From NCBI RefSeq assembly GCF_020085105.1, contig NC_058055.1, positions 29,461,872-29,525,871 of the forward strand: a stretch of DNA of 64,000 nucleotides, read 5' to 3'. This stretch comes from Siniperca chuatsi. Lineage: Eukaryota > Chordata > Actinopteri > Centrarchiformes > Sinipercidae. The translations under genes and the position numbers were made by a program. Below, piece by piece: positions 29,901-42,568 of this stretch. The notes beneath the pieces are model-generated. The model ran no database searches. It had not been told where the DNA came from and saw only the letters and a list, made by a program, of their open reading frames with translations. Position 1 is the stretch's first letter, and each line of letters starts with the position of its first letter.

Positions 29901-32900
29901 TGTAGTTCAGTGTGTAACTCAGTGTGTAGTTCAGTGTGTAACTCAGTGTGTAGTTCATTCTGTAGTTCAGTGTGTAACTCAGTGTGTAGTTCATTCTGTA
30001 GTTCAGTGTGTAGTTCAGTGTGTATTTCAGTGTGTAGTTCAGTGTGTAACTCAGTGTGTAGTTCAGTGTGTAGTTCAGTGTGTAGTTCAGTGTGTAACTC
30101 AGTGTGTAACTCAGTGTGTAGTTCAGTGTGTTGTTCAGTGTGTAGTTCAGTGTGTATTTCAGTGTGTAGTTCAGTGTGTAACTCAGTGTGTAGTTCAGTG
30201 TGTAGTTCAGTGTGTAGTTCAGTGTGTAGTTCAGTGTGTAACTCAGTGTGTAACTCAGTGTGTAGTTCAGTGTGTAACTCAGTGTGTAGTTCAGTGTGTA
30301 GTTCAGTGTGTAGTTCAGTGTGTAGTTCAGTGTGTAACTCAGTGTGTAACTGTGTAGTTCAGTGTGTAACTCAGTGTGTAGTTCAGTGTGTAGTTCAGTG
30401 TGTAGTTCAGTGTGTAGTTCAGTGTGTAGTTCAGTGTGTAGTTCAGTGTGTAACTCAGTGTGTAGTTCAGTGTGTAACTCACTGTGTAGTTCAGTGTGTA
30501 ACTCAGTGTGTAGTTCAGTGTGTTGTTCAGTGTGTAGTTCAGTGTGTAACTCAGTGTGTAGTTCAGTGTGTAGTTCAGTGTGTAGTTCAGTGTGTAACTC
30601 ACTGTGTAATTAAATGTATAGTTCAGTGTGTAACTCACTGTGTAGTTCAGTGTGTAGTTCAGTGTGTAACTCAGTGTGTAGTTCAGTGTGTAGTTCAGTG
30701 TGTAACTCAGTGTGTAGTTCAGTGTGTAACTCACTGTGTAGTTCAGTGTGTAACTCAGTGTGTAGTTCATTGTGTAGTTCAGTGTGTAACTCACTGTGTA
30801 ACTCAGTGTGTAGTTCAGTGTGTATTTTAGTTCAGTGTGTATCACAGTGTGTAGTTCACTGTGTAGTTTAGATCAGTGTATAGGTCAGTGTGTAGTTTAG
30901 TGTGTAGTTCAGTGTGTGGTTCAGTGTGTAACTCAGTGTGTAGTTCAGTGTGTAACTCAGTGTGTAGTTCAGTGTGTAGTTCATTCTGTAGTTCAGTGTG
31001 TAACTCAGTGTGTAGTTCAGTGTGTAGTTCAGTGTGTAACTCAGTGTTTAGTTCAGTGTGTAACTCTCAGTGTGTAGTTCAGTGTAGTTCAGTGTAACTC
31101 AGTGTGTAACTCAGTGTGTAGTTCAGTGTGTAACTCAGTGTGTAGTTCAGTGTGTAGTTCAGTGTGTAACTCAGTGTGTAGTTCAGTGTGTAACTCAGTG
31201 TGTAACTCAGTGTGTAGTTTAGTGTGTAGTTCAGTGTGTGGTTCAGTGTGTAACTCAGTGTGTAACTCAATGTGTAGTTTCAGTGTGTAGTTCAGTTCAG
31301 TGTGTAACTCAGTGTGTAGTTCATTCTGTAGTTCAGTGTGCAACTCAGTGTGTATTTCAGTGTGTAGTTCAGTGTGTAACTCAGTGTGTAGTTTAGTGTG
31401 TAGTTCAGTGTGTGGTTCAGTGTGTAACTCAGTGTGTAACTCAGTGTGTAGTTCAGTGTGTAACTCAGTGTGTAGTTCATTCTGTAGTTCAGTGTGTAAC
31501 TCAGTGTGTAGTTCAGTGTGTGTAACTCAGTGTGTAGTTCAGTGTGTAGTTCAGTGTGTAACTCACTGTGTAGTTCAGTGTGTAACTCAGTGTGTAGTTC
31601 AGTGTGTTGTTCAGTGTGTAGTTCAGTGTGTAACTCAGTGTGTAGTTCAGTGTGTAACTGTGTAGTGTGTGTAGTTCAGTGTGTAACTCAGTGTGTAGTT
31701 CAGTGTGTAGTTCAGTGTGTAACTCAGTGTGTAGTTCAGTTCTGTAGTTCAGTGTGTAGTTCAGTGTGTATTTCAGTGTGTAGTTCAGTGTGTAGTGTGT
31801 AGTTCAGTGTGTAGTTCAGTGTGTATTTCAGTGTGTAGTTCAGTGTGTAACTCAGTGTGTAACTCAGTGTGTAGTTCAGTGTGTTGTTCAGTGTGTAGTT
31901 CAGTGTGTAGTTCAGTGTGTAGTTCAGTGTGTAACTCAGTGTGTAGTTCAGTGTGTAGTTCAGTGTGTAGTTCAGTGTGTAACTCAGTGTGTAACTCAGT
32001 GTGTAGTTCAGTGTGTAACTCAGTGTGTAGTTCAGTGTGTAGTTCAGTGTGTAACTCAGTGTGTAGTTCAGTGTGTAACTCAGTGTGTAGTTCAGTGTGT
32101 AGTTCAGTGTGTAACTCAGTGTGTAGTTCAGTGTGTAGTTCAGTGTGTAGTTCAGAGTGTGTAGTTCAGTGTGTAGTTCAGTGTGTAACTCAGTGTGTAA
32201 CTTCAGTGTGTAGTTCAGTGTGTAACTCACTGTGTAGTTCAGTGTGTAACTCAGTGTGTAGTTCAGTGTGTTGTTCAGTGTGTAGTTCAGTGTGTAACTC
32301 AGTGTGTAGTTCAGTGTGTAGTTCAGTGTGTAGTTCAGTGTGTAGTTCAGTGTGTAGTTCAGTGTGTAGTTCAGTGTGTAACTCACTGTGTAATTAAATG
32401 TATAGTTCAGTGTGTAACTCACTGTGTAGTTCAGTGTGTAATTCAGTGTGTAACTCAGTGTGTAGTTCAGTGTGTAGTTCAGTGTGTAACTCAGTGTGTA
32501 GTTCAGTGTGTAACTCAGTGTGTAGTTCAGTGTGTAACTCAGTGTGTAGTTCAGTGTGTAGTTCAGTGTGTAACTCACTGTGTAACTCAGTGTGTAGTTC
32601 AGTGTGTATTTTAGTTCAGTGTGTATCACAGTGTGTAGTTCACTGTGTAGTTTAGATCAGTGTATAGGTCAGTGTGTAGTTTAGTGTGTAGTTCAGTGTG
32701 TGGTTTCAGTGTGTAACTCAGTGTGTAGTTCAGTGTGTAACTCAGTGTGTAGTTCAGTGTGTAGTTCATTCTGTAGTTCAGTGTGTAACTCAGTGTGTAG
32801 TTCAGTGTGTAGTTCAGTGTGTAACTCAGTGTGTAGTTCAGTGTGTAACTCAGTGTGTAGTTCAGTGTGTAACTCAGTGTGTAACTCAGTGTGTAGTTCA

Positions 32901-35900
32901 GTGTGTAGTTCAGTGTGTAGTTCAGTGTGTAGTTCAGTGTGTAGTTCAGTGTGTAGTTCAGTGTGTAGTTCAGTGTGTAACTCAGTGTGTAACTCAGTGT
33001 GTAGTTTAGTGTGTAGTTCAGTGTGTGGTTCAGTGTGTAACTCAGTGTGTAACTCAGTGTGTAGTTCAGTGTGTAGTTCAGTGTGTAACTCAGTGTGTAG
33101 TTCATTCTGTAGTTCAGTGTGCAACTCAGTGTGTATTTCAGTGTGTAGTTCAGTGTGTAACTCAGTGTGTAGTTTAGTGTGTAGTTCAGTGTGTGGTTCA
33201 GTGTGTGTGTACTCAGTGTGTAACTCAGTGTGTAGTTCAGTGTGTAACTCAGTGTGTAGTTCAGTGTGTATCTCAGTGTGTAGTTCATTCTGTAGTTCAG
33301 TGTGTAACTCAGTGTGTAGTTCAGTGTGTAGTTCAGTGTGTAGTTCAGTGTGTAACTCAGTGTGTAGTTTAGTGTGTAGTTCAGTGTGTGGTTCAGTGTG
33401 TGGTTCAGTGTGTAACTCAGTGTGTAGTTCAGTGTGTAACTCAGTGTGTAGTTCATTCTGTAGTTCAGTGTGTAACTCAGTGTGTAGTTCAGTGTGTAAC
33501 TCAGTGTGTAGTTCATTCTGTAGTTCAGTGTGTAACTCAGTGTGTAGTTCAGTGTGTAGTTCAGTGTGTAACTCAGTGTGTAACTCAGTGTGTAGTTTAG
33601 TGTGTAGTTCAGTGTGTGGTTCAGTGTGTAACTCAGTGTGTAACTCAGTGTGTAGTTCAGTGTGTAACTCAGTGTGTAGTTCATTCTGTAGTTCAGTGTG
33701 TAACTCAGTGTGTAGTTCAGTGTGTAGTTCAGTGTGTAGTTCAGTGTGTAACTCAGTGTGTAGTTCAGTGTGTAGTTCAGTGTGTAGTTCAGTGTGTAGT
33801 TCAGTGTGTAACTCAGTGTGTAACTCAGTGTGTAGTTCAGTGTGTAGTTCAGTGTGTAGTTCAGTGTGTAACTCAGTGTGTAGTTCAGTGTGTAGTTCAG
33901 TGTAGTTCAGTGTGTAGTTCAGTGTGTAGTTCAGTGTGTAACTCAGTGTGTAACTTAGTGTGTAGTTCAGTGTGTAGTTCAGTGTGTAGTTCAGTATGTA
34001 GTTGAGCGTGTAGTTCAGTGTGTAGTTCAGTGTGTAACTCACTGTGTAGTTCAGTGTGTAGTTCAGTGTGTAACTCAGTGTTTAGTTCAGTGTGTAGTTC
34101 AGTGTGTAGTTCAGTGTGTAATTCACTGTGTAGTTCAGTGTGTAGTTCAGTGTGTAACTCAGTGTGTAGTTCAGTGTGTAACTCAGTGTGTAGTTCAGTG
34201 TGTAGTTCAGTGTGTAGTTCAGTGTGTAACTCAGTGTGTAGTTCAGTGTGTAGTTCAGTGTGTAGTTCAGTATGTAGTTGAGTGTGTAGTTCAGTGTGTA
34301 GTTCAGTGTGTAACTCAGTGTGTAGTTCAGTGTGTAGTTCAGTGTGTAACTCAGTGTGTAGTTCAGTGTGTAGTTCAGTGTGTAGTTCAGTGTGTAATTC
34401 AGTGTGTAACTCAGTGTGTAGTTCAGTGTGTAGTTCAGTGTGTAGTTCAGTGTGTAGTTCAGTGTGTAACTCAGTGTGTAACTCAGTGTGTAGTTCAGTG
34501 TGTAGTTCAGTGTGTAACTCAGTGTGTAGTTCAGTGTGTAACTCAGTGTGTAGTTCAGTGTGTAGTTCAGTGTGTAACTCAGTGTGTAGTTCATTGTGTA
34601 GTTCAGTGTGTAGTTCAGTGTGTAACTCATTGTGTAGTTCAGTGTGTAGTTCATTGTGTATTTCAGTGTGTAACTCAGTGTGTAACTCAGTGTGTAGTTC
34701 AGTGTGTAGTTCAGTGTATTTCAGTGTGTAGTTCAGTGTGCAGTTCAGTGTGTAGTTCAGTGTGTAGTTCAGTGTGTAACTCAGTGTGTAGTTCAGTGTG
34801 TAGTTCAGTGTGTAGTTCAGTGTGTAACTCAGTGTGTAGTTCAGTGTGTAACTCAGTGTGTAGTTCAGTGTGTAGTTCAGTGTGTAACTCAGTGTGTAAC
34901 TCAGTGTGTAGTTCAGTGTGTAGTTCAGTGTATTTCAGTGTGTAGTTCAGTGTGCAGTTCAGTGTGTAGTTCATTCTGTAGTTCAGTGTGTAACTCAGTG
35001 TGTAGTTCAGTGTGTAACTCAGTGTGTAGTTCAGTGTGTAGTTCAGTGTGTAACTCAGTGTGTAGTTCAGTGTGCAGTTCAGTGTGTAACTCAGTGTGTA
35101 GTTCAGTGTGTAACTCAGTGTGTAGTTCAGTGTGTAACTCAGTGTGTAGTTCAGTGTGTAGTTCAGTGTGTAACTCAGTGTGTAGATCAGTGTGTAGTTC
35201 AGTGTGTAACTCAGTGTGTAGTTCAGTGTGCAGTTCAGTGTGTGTGTAGTTCAGTGTGTAGTTCAGTGTGTAACTCAGTGTGTGTAGTTCAGTGTGTAAC
35301 TCAGTGTGTAACTCAGTGTGTAGTTCAGTGTGTAACTCAGTGTGTAGTTCAGTGTGTAACTCAGTGTGTAGTTCAGTGTGTAGTTCAGTGTGTAGTTCAG
35401 TGTGTAACTCAGTGTGTAGTTCAGTGTGTAGTTCAGTGTGTAACTCAGTGTGTAGTTCAGTGTGTAGTTCAGTGTGTAACTCAGTGTGTAGTTCAGTGTG
35501 TAACTCAGTGTGTAGTTCAGTGTGTAGTTCAGTGTGTAACTCAGTGTGTAGTTCAGTGTGCAGTTCAGTGTGTAACTCAGTGTGTAGTTCAGTGTGTAAC
35601 TCAGTGTGTAACTCAGTGTGTAGTTCAGTGTGTAACTCAGTGTGTAGTTCAGTGTGTAGTTCAGTGTGTAACTCAGTGTGTAGTTCAGTGTGTAGTTCAG
35701 TGTGTAACTCAGTGTGTAGTTCAGTGTGTAACTCAGTGTGTAACTCAGTGTGTAGTTCAGTGTGTAACTCAGTGTGTAGTTCAGTGTGTAGTTCAGTGTG
35801 TAGTTCAGTGTGTAACTCAGTGTGTAACTCAGTGTGTAACTCAGTGTGTAGTTCAGTGTGTAACTCAGTGTGTAGTTCATTCTGTAGTTCAGTGTGTAAC

Positions 35901-38900
35901 TCAGTGTGTAGTTCAGTGTGTAACTCAGTGTGTAACTCAGTGTGTAACTCAGTGTGTAGTTTAGTGTGTAGATCAGTGTGTGGTTCAGTGTGTAACTCAG
36001 TGTGTAACTCAGTGTGTAGTTCAGTGTGTAACTCAGTGTGTAGTTCATTCTGTAGTTCAGTGTGTAACTCAGTGTGTAGTTCAGTGTGTAACTCAGTGTG
36101 TAGTTCAGTGTGTAGTTCAGTGTGTAACTCAGTGTGTAGTTCAGTGTGTAACTCAGTGTGTAGTTCATTCTGTAGTTCAGTGTGTAACTCAGTGTGTAGT
36201 TCAGTGTGTAACTCAGTGTGAAATTCATTCTGTAGTTCAGTGTGTAGTTCAGTGTGTAGTTCAGTGTGTAGTTCAGTGTGTAGTTCAGTGTGTAGTTCAG
36301 TGTGTAGTTCAGTGTGTAGTTCAGTGTGTAACTCAGTGTGTAACTCAGTGTGTAGTTCAGTGTGTAACTCAGTGTGTAGTTCAGTGTGTAGTTCAGTGTG
36401 TAACTCAGTGTGTAGTTCAGTGTGTAACTCAGTGTGTAGTTCAGTGTGTAGTTCAGTGTGTAACTCAGTGTGTAGTTCAGTGTGTAGTTCAGTATGTAGT
36501 TGAGTGTGTAGTTCAGTGTGTAACTCAGTGTGTAGTTCAGTGTGTAGTTCAGTGTGTAACTCACTGTGTAGTTCAGTGTGTAACTCAGTGTGTAGTTCAG
36601 TGTGTTGTTCAGTGTGTAGTTCAGTGTGTAACTCAGTGTGTAGTTCAGTGTGTAACTCAGTGTGTAGTTCAGTGTGTAACTCAGTGTGTAGTTCATTCTG
36701 TAGTTCAGTGTGTAACTCAGTGTGTAGTTCATTCTGTAGTTCAGTGTGTATTTCAGTGTGTAGTTCAGTGTGTAACTCAGTGTGTAGTTCAGTGTGTAGT
36801 TCAGTGTGTAACTCAGTGTGTAACTCAGTGTGTAGTTCAGTGTGTAGTTCAGTGTGTAGTTCAGTGTGTAGTTCAGTGTGTAGTTCAGTGTGTAACTCAG
36901 TGTGTAGTTCAGTGTGTAGTTCAGTGTGTAGTTCAGTGTGTAACTCAGTGTGTAGTTCAGTGTGTAGTTCAGTGTGTAGTTCAGTGTGTAGTTCAGTGTG
37001 TAGTTCAGTGTGTAGTTCAGTGTGTAGTTCAGTGTGTAGTTCAGTGTGTAACTCAGTGTGTAACTCAGTGTGTAGTTCAGTGTGTAACTCAGTGTGTAGT
37101 TCAGTGTGTAACTCAGTGTGTAGTTCAGTGTGTTGTTCAGTGTGTAGTTCAGTGTGTAGTTGAGTGTGTAGTTCAGTGTGTAGTTCAGTGTAACTCAGTG
37201 TGTAGTTCACTGTGTAATTAAATGTATAGTTCACTGTGTAGTTCAGTGTGTAGTTCAGTGTGTAACTCAGTGTGTAGTTCAGTGTGTAGTTCAGTGTGTA
37301 ACTCAGTGTGTAGTTCAGTGTGTAACTCACTGTGTAGTTCAGTGTGTAACTCAGTGTGTAGTTCATTGTGTAGTTCAGTGTGTAACTCACTGTGTAACTC
37401 AGTGTGTAGTTCAGTGTGTAGTTCAGTGTGTAGTTCAGTGTGTAACTCAGTGTGTAACTCAGTGTGTAGTTCAGTGTGTAACTCAGTGTGTAGTTCAGTG
37501 TGTAGTTCAGTGTGTAGTTCAGTGTGTAGTTCAGTGTGTAACTCAGTGTTTAGTTCAGTGTGTAACTCAGTGTGTAGTTCAGTGTGTAACTCAGTGTGTA
37601 ACTCAGTGTGTAGTTCAGTGTGTAACTCAGTGTGTAGTTCAGTGTGTAGTTCAGTGTGTAACTCAGTGTGTAGTTCAGTGTGTAACTCAGTGTGTAGTTC
37701 AGTGTGTAGTTCAGTGTGTAACTCAGTGTTTAGTTCAGTGTGTAACTCAGTGTGTAGTTCAGTGTGTAACTCAGTGTGTAACTCAGTGTGTAGTTCAGTG
37801 TGTAACTCAGTGTGTAGTTCAGTGTGTAGTTCAGTGTGTAACTCAGTGTGTAGTTCAGTGTGTAACTCAGTGTGTAGTTCAGTGTGTAACTCAGTGTGTA
37901 ACTCAGTGTGTAGTTCAGTGTGTAACTCAGTGTGTAACTCAGTGTGTAGTTTAGTGTGTAGTTCAGTGTGTGGTTCAGTGTGTAACTCAGTGTGTAACTC
38001 AATGTGTAGTTTAGTGTGTAGTTCAGTGTGTAGTTCAGTGTGTAGTGTGTGTAGTTCATTCTGTAGTTCAGTGTGCAACTCAGTGTGTATTTCAGTGTGT
38101 AGTTCAGTGTGTAACTCAGTGTGTAGTTTAGTGTGTAGTTCAGTGTGTGGTTCAGTGTGTAGTTCAGTGTGTAACTCAGTGTGTAGTTCAGTGTGTAACT
38201 CAGTGTGTAGTTCAGTGTGTAACTCAGTGTGTAGTTCATTCTGTAGTTCAGTGTGTAACTCAGTGTGTAGTTCATTCTGTAGTTCAGTGTGTATTTCAGT
38301 GTGTAGTTCAGTGTGTAACTCAGTGTGTAGTTCAGTGTGTAGTTCAGTGTGTAACTCAGTGTGTAACTCAGTGTGTAGTTCAGTGTGTTGTTCAGTGTGT
38401 AGTTCAGTGTGTATTTCAGTGTGTAGTTCAGTGTGTAACTCAGTGTGTAGTTCAGTGTGTAGTTCAGTGTGTAGTTCAGTGTGTAACTCAGTGTGTAGTT
38501 CAGTGTGTAGTTCAGTGTGTAACTCAGTGTGTAGTTCAGTGTGTAGTTCAGTGTGTAGTTCAGTGTGTAGTTCAGTGTGTAGTTCAGTGTGTAACTCAGT
38601 GTGTAGTTCAGTGTGTAACTCACTGTGTAGTTCAGTGTGTAACTCAGTGTGTAGTTCAGTGTGTTGTTCAGTGTGTAGTTCAGTGTGTAGTTGAGTGTGT
38701 AGTTCAGTGTGTAGTTCAGTGTGTAACTCACTGTGTAATTAAATGTATAGTTCACTGTGTAGTTCAGTGTGTAGTTCAGTGTGTAGTTCAGTGTGTAGTT
38801 CAGTGTGTAGTTCAGTGTGTAACTCAGTGTGTAGTTCAGTGTGTAACTCACTGTGTAGTTCAGTGTGTAACTCAGTGTGTAGTTCATTGTGTAGTTCAGT

Positions 38901-41798
38901 GTGTAACTCACTGTGTAACTCAGTGTGTAGTTCAGTGTGTATTTTAGTTCAGTTTGTATCACAGTGTGTAGTTCACTGTGTAGTTTAGATCAGTGTATAG
39001 GTCAGTGTGTAGTTTAGTGTGTAGTTCAGTGTGTGGTTCAGTGTGTAACTCAGTGTGTAGTTCAGTGTGTAACTCAGTGTGTAGTTCAGTGTGTAGTTCA
39101 TTCTGTAGTTCAGTGTGTAACTCAGTGTGTAGTTCAGTGTGTAGTTCAGTGTGTAACTCAGTGTTTAGTTCAGTGTGTAACTCAGTGTGTAGTTCAGTGT
39201 GTAACTCAGTGTGTAGTTCAGTGTGTAGTTCAGTGTGTAACTCAGTGTGTAGTTCAGTGTGTAGTTCAGTGTGTAACTCAGTGTGTAGTTCAGTGTGTAA
39301 CTCAGTGTTTAGTTCAGTGTGTAACTCAGTGTGTAGTTCAGTGTGTAACTCAGTGTGTAACTCAGTGTGTAGTTCAGTGTGTAACTCAGTGTGTAGTTCA
39401 GTGTGTAACTCAGTGTGTAACTCAGTGTGTAGTTTAGTGTGTAGTTCAGTGTGTGGTTCAGTGTGTAACTCAGTGTGTAACTCAATGTGTAGTTTAGTGT
39501 GTAGTTCAGTGTGTAACTCAGTGTGTAGTTCATTCTGTAGTTCAGTGTGCAACTCAGTGTGTATTTCAGTGTGTAGTTCAGTGTGTAACTCAGTGTGTAG
39601 TTTAGTGTGTAGTTCAGTGTGTGGTTCAGTGTGTAACTCAGTGTGTAACTCAGTGTGTAGTTCAGTGTGTAACTCAGTGTGTAGTTCAGTGTGTATCTCA
39701 GTGTGTAGTTCATTCTGTAGTTCAGTGTGTAACTCAGTGTGTAGTTCAGTGTGTAGTTCAGTGTGTAACTCAGTGTGTAGTTTAGTGTGTAGTTCAGTGT
39801 GTGGTTCAGTGTGTGGTTCAGTGTGTAACTCAGTGTGTAGTTCAGTGTGTAACTCAGTGTGTAGTTCATTCTGTAGTTCAGTGTGTAACTCAGTGTGTAG
39901 TTCAGTGTGTAACTCAGTGTGTAGTTCATTCTGTAGTTCAGTGTGTAACTCAGTGTGTAGTTCAGTGTGTAACTCAGTGTGTAACTCAGTGTGTAGTGTT
40001 AGTGTGTGTAGTTCAGTGTGTAGTTCAGTGTGTAACTCAGTGTGTAACTCAGTGTGTAGTTCAGTGTGTAACTCAGTGTGTAGTTCATTCTGTAGTTCAG
40101 TGTGTAACTCAGTGTGTAGTTCAGTGTGTAGTTCAGTGTGTAACTCAGTGTGTAGTTCAGTGTATAGTTGAGTGTGTAGTTGAGTGTGTAGTTCAGTGTG
40201 TAACTCAGTGTGTAACTCAGTGTGTAGTTCAGTGTGTAGTTCAGTGTGTAACTCAGTGTGTAGTTCAGTGTGTAGTTCAGTGTGTAACTCAGTGTGTAGT
40301 TCAGTGTGTAACTCAGTGTGTAGTTCAGTGTGTAACTCACTGTGTAGTTCAGTGTGTAGTTCAGTGTGTAACTCAGGGTTTAGTTCAGTGTGTAGTTCAG
40401 TGTGTAGTTCAGTGTGTAATTCAGTGTGTAGTTCAGTGTGTAGTTCAGTGTGTAACTCAGTGTGTAGTTCAGTGTAACTCAACTCAGTGTGTAGTTCAGT
40501 GTGTTCAGTGTGTAGTTCAGTGTGTAGTTCAGTGTGTAGTTCAGTGTGTAACTCTGTGTGTAGTTCAGTGTGTAGTTCAGTGTGTAACTCAGTGTGTAGT
40601 TCAGTGTGTAGTTCAGTGTGTAACTCAGTGTGTAGTTCATTGTGTAGTTCAGTGTGTAGTTCAGTGTGTAACTCAGTGTGTAGTTCATTGTGTAGTTCAG
40701 TGTGTAGTTCAGTGTGTAACTCATTGTGTAGTTCAGTGTGTAGTTCATTGTGTAGTTCAGTGTGTAACTCAGTGTGTAACTCAGTGTGTAGTTCAGTGTG
40801 CAGTTCAGTGTGTAACTCAGTGTGTAGTTCAGTGTGTAACTCAGTGTGTAGTTCAGTGTGTAACTCAGTGTGTAGTTCAGTGTGTAGTTCAGTGTATTTC
40901 AGTGTGTAGTTCAGTGTGTAACTCAGTGTGTAGTTCAGTGTGTAGTTCAGTGTGCAGTTCAGTGTGTAACTCAGTGTGTAGTTCATTCTGTAGTTCAGTG
41001 TGTAACTCAGTGTGTAGTTCAGTGTGTAACTCAGTGTGTAGTTCAGTGTGTAGTTCAGTGTGTAGTTCAGTGTGTAACTCAGTGTGTAGTTCATTCTGTA
41101 GTTCAGTGTGTAACTCAGTGTGTAGTTCAGTGTGTAACTCAGTGTGTAGTTCAGTGTGTAGTTCAGTGTGTAACTCAGTGTGTAGTTCAGTGTGCAGTTC
41201 AGTGTGTAACTCAGTGTGTAGTTCAGTGTGTAACTCAGTGTGTAGTTCAGTGTGTAGTTCAGTGTGTAACTCAGTGTGTAGATCAGTGTGTAGTTCAGTG
41301 TGTAACTCAGTGTGTAGTTCAGTGTGTAACTCAGTGTGTAGTTCAGTGTGTAACTCAGTGTGTAGTTCAGTGTGTAACTCAGTGTGTAACTCAGTGTGTA
41401 GTTCAGTGTGCAACTCAGTGTGTAGTTCAGTGTGTAACTCAGTGTGTAGTTCATTCTGTAGTTCAGTGTGTAACTCAGTGTGTAGTTCAGTGTGTAGTTC
41501 AGTGTGTAACTCAGTGTGTAGTTCAGTGTGCAGTTCAGTGTGTAACTCAGTGTGTAGTTCAGTGTGTAACTCAGTGTGTAGTTCAGTGTGTAGTTCAGTG
41601 TGTAACTCAGTGTGTAGTTCAGTGTGCAGTTCAGTGTGTAACTCAGTGTGTAGTTCAGTGTGTAGTTCAGTGTGTAGTTCAGTGTGTAACTCAGTGTGTA
41701 GTTCAGTGTGTAACTCAGTGTGTAGTTCAGTGTGTAACTCAGTGTGTAACTCAGTGTGTAGTTCAGTGTGTAACTCAGTGTGTAGTTCAGTGTGTAAT
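26972..41798 (+). repeat. Giant 12-bp tandem array, about 14.8 kb, with higher-order structure
   Basis: About 1,230 copies of tagttcagtgtg and its main variant taactcagtgtg, with rarer forms (ttcattctgtag, tttagtgtgtag, gtggttcag, tgcagttcag). The plus strand is about three-quarters G+T. A landmark block (tatcacagtgtgtagttcac, then tttagatcagtgtatagg) recurs at about 27393, 28975, 30867, 32651 and 38983. This gives higher-order spacings of roughly 1.58, 1.89, 1.78 and 6.33 kb. Because 12 is a multiple of 3 and the unit has stops in only two of six frames, open frames of hundreds of codons occur by default (CSSV, VQCV, TLNY and HTEL repeats). I do not treat these as genes. Confidence 0.97.
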
Positions 41799-42329
41799 TG
41801 TAAAGTCATAGCTGCTGTTAGTTATTGTTCATAATAAAATGTTGATTAATAAAGTTTTATCTGAGAATAATAAACATCCTCTTCACCTAAAAATGAAACA
41901 TTGGTAATCAATCAGCGTCTGATTGATACTCTGCTCTGATTGGTTGATGGCCACTCTGTTGTGATTACTGACCTGTGTTTGTGGTGGTTATAATAAACTA
42001 ATGATTAACTTATTGATCCATAAACACAACTCTACTGATCGTTCAGCTCACACTTTATTCGTCTCTCTTCATCTGATTAGTTTAGTGATTTCTGTCTGAT
42101 TAGATAACATATATTGATTATTATAAATCAGGTTTTTTATTCTCAATATTTGTTAGTAAAATAATTAATTGTTGTTTTGGATCTGCACATAAAAAGATAC
42201 ACAATATCACCAGAATTACGTATTAATTCCATATAATTGATGAAGATCTGTTCGTTTAATCCTATTGCACTTAAGCTGCTGTGAAGCTAGAAACATTTTT
42301 ATTGATCAGCTCCTGATTTATCAGATATT
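41799..42329. other. Intergenic gap upstream of pwwp2a
   Basis: AT-rich, with no repeat or coding evidence seen. Confidence 0.5.
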
Positions 42330-42429
42330 GATCAGTCAGCTGCTGATTGATCTTTTGCTCCTGATGTTTTTGTTTCTAGTAAAGTTAAACGACCTTTGGC
42401 GACGGCCTCACGCCTCACAGACTCTGACA

Positions 42430-42568
42430 GAATCACCCAATCAGAGATGACGCTCTGCCTCGTTTAATTTGACTGACAGGAACTCCAGCCAATGGCAGTG
42501 CGCCTGCGCAGCTGGCAGTGTTGTAGGAGGGCGGGGCGAGGCGCCGCTCGGCAGTACAGCGGAAGAAA
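42430..42568 (+). promoter_or_regulatory. pwwp2a: TATA-less, CCAAT/CpG promoter of pwwp2a
   Basis: Two CCAAT boxes lie at 42437-42441 and 42489-42493. An NRF1-like GC palindrome (cctgcgcagctg) sits near 42503-42514. No TATA box is seen. A YY1-like motif (aaaATGGCGGC) overlaps the start codon. CpG density rises sharply from about 42490 and stays high through exon 1, as in a housekeeping-type CpG island. The transcription start itself cannot be fixed. Confidence 0.6.

Noticed and set aside
26972..41798. CRISPR array
   Set aside because: Repeats are 12 bp with no spacers, and the context is a vertebrate genome.
26972..41798. Telomeric or interstitial telomere repeat
   Set aside because: The unit tagttcagtgtg is not TTAGGG or a close variant.
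26972..41834. Open frames of up to 831 codons on both strands encoding CSSV/CNSV, VQCV/TQCV, TLNY/TLSY or HTEL repeats
   Set aside because: They follow from a 12-bp unit with stops in only two of six frames. They overlap each other on both strands and have no initiation context, splice structure or family resemblance.
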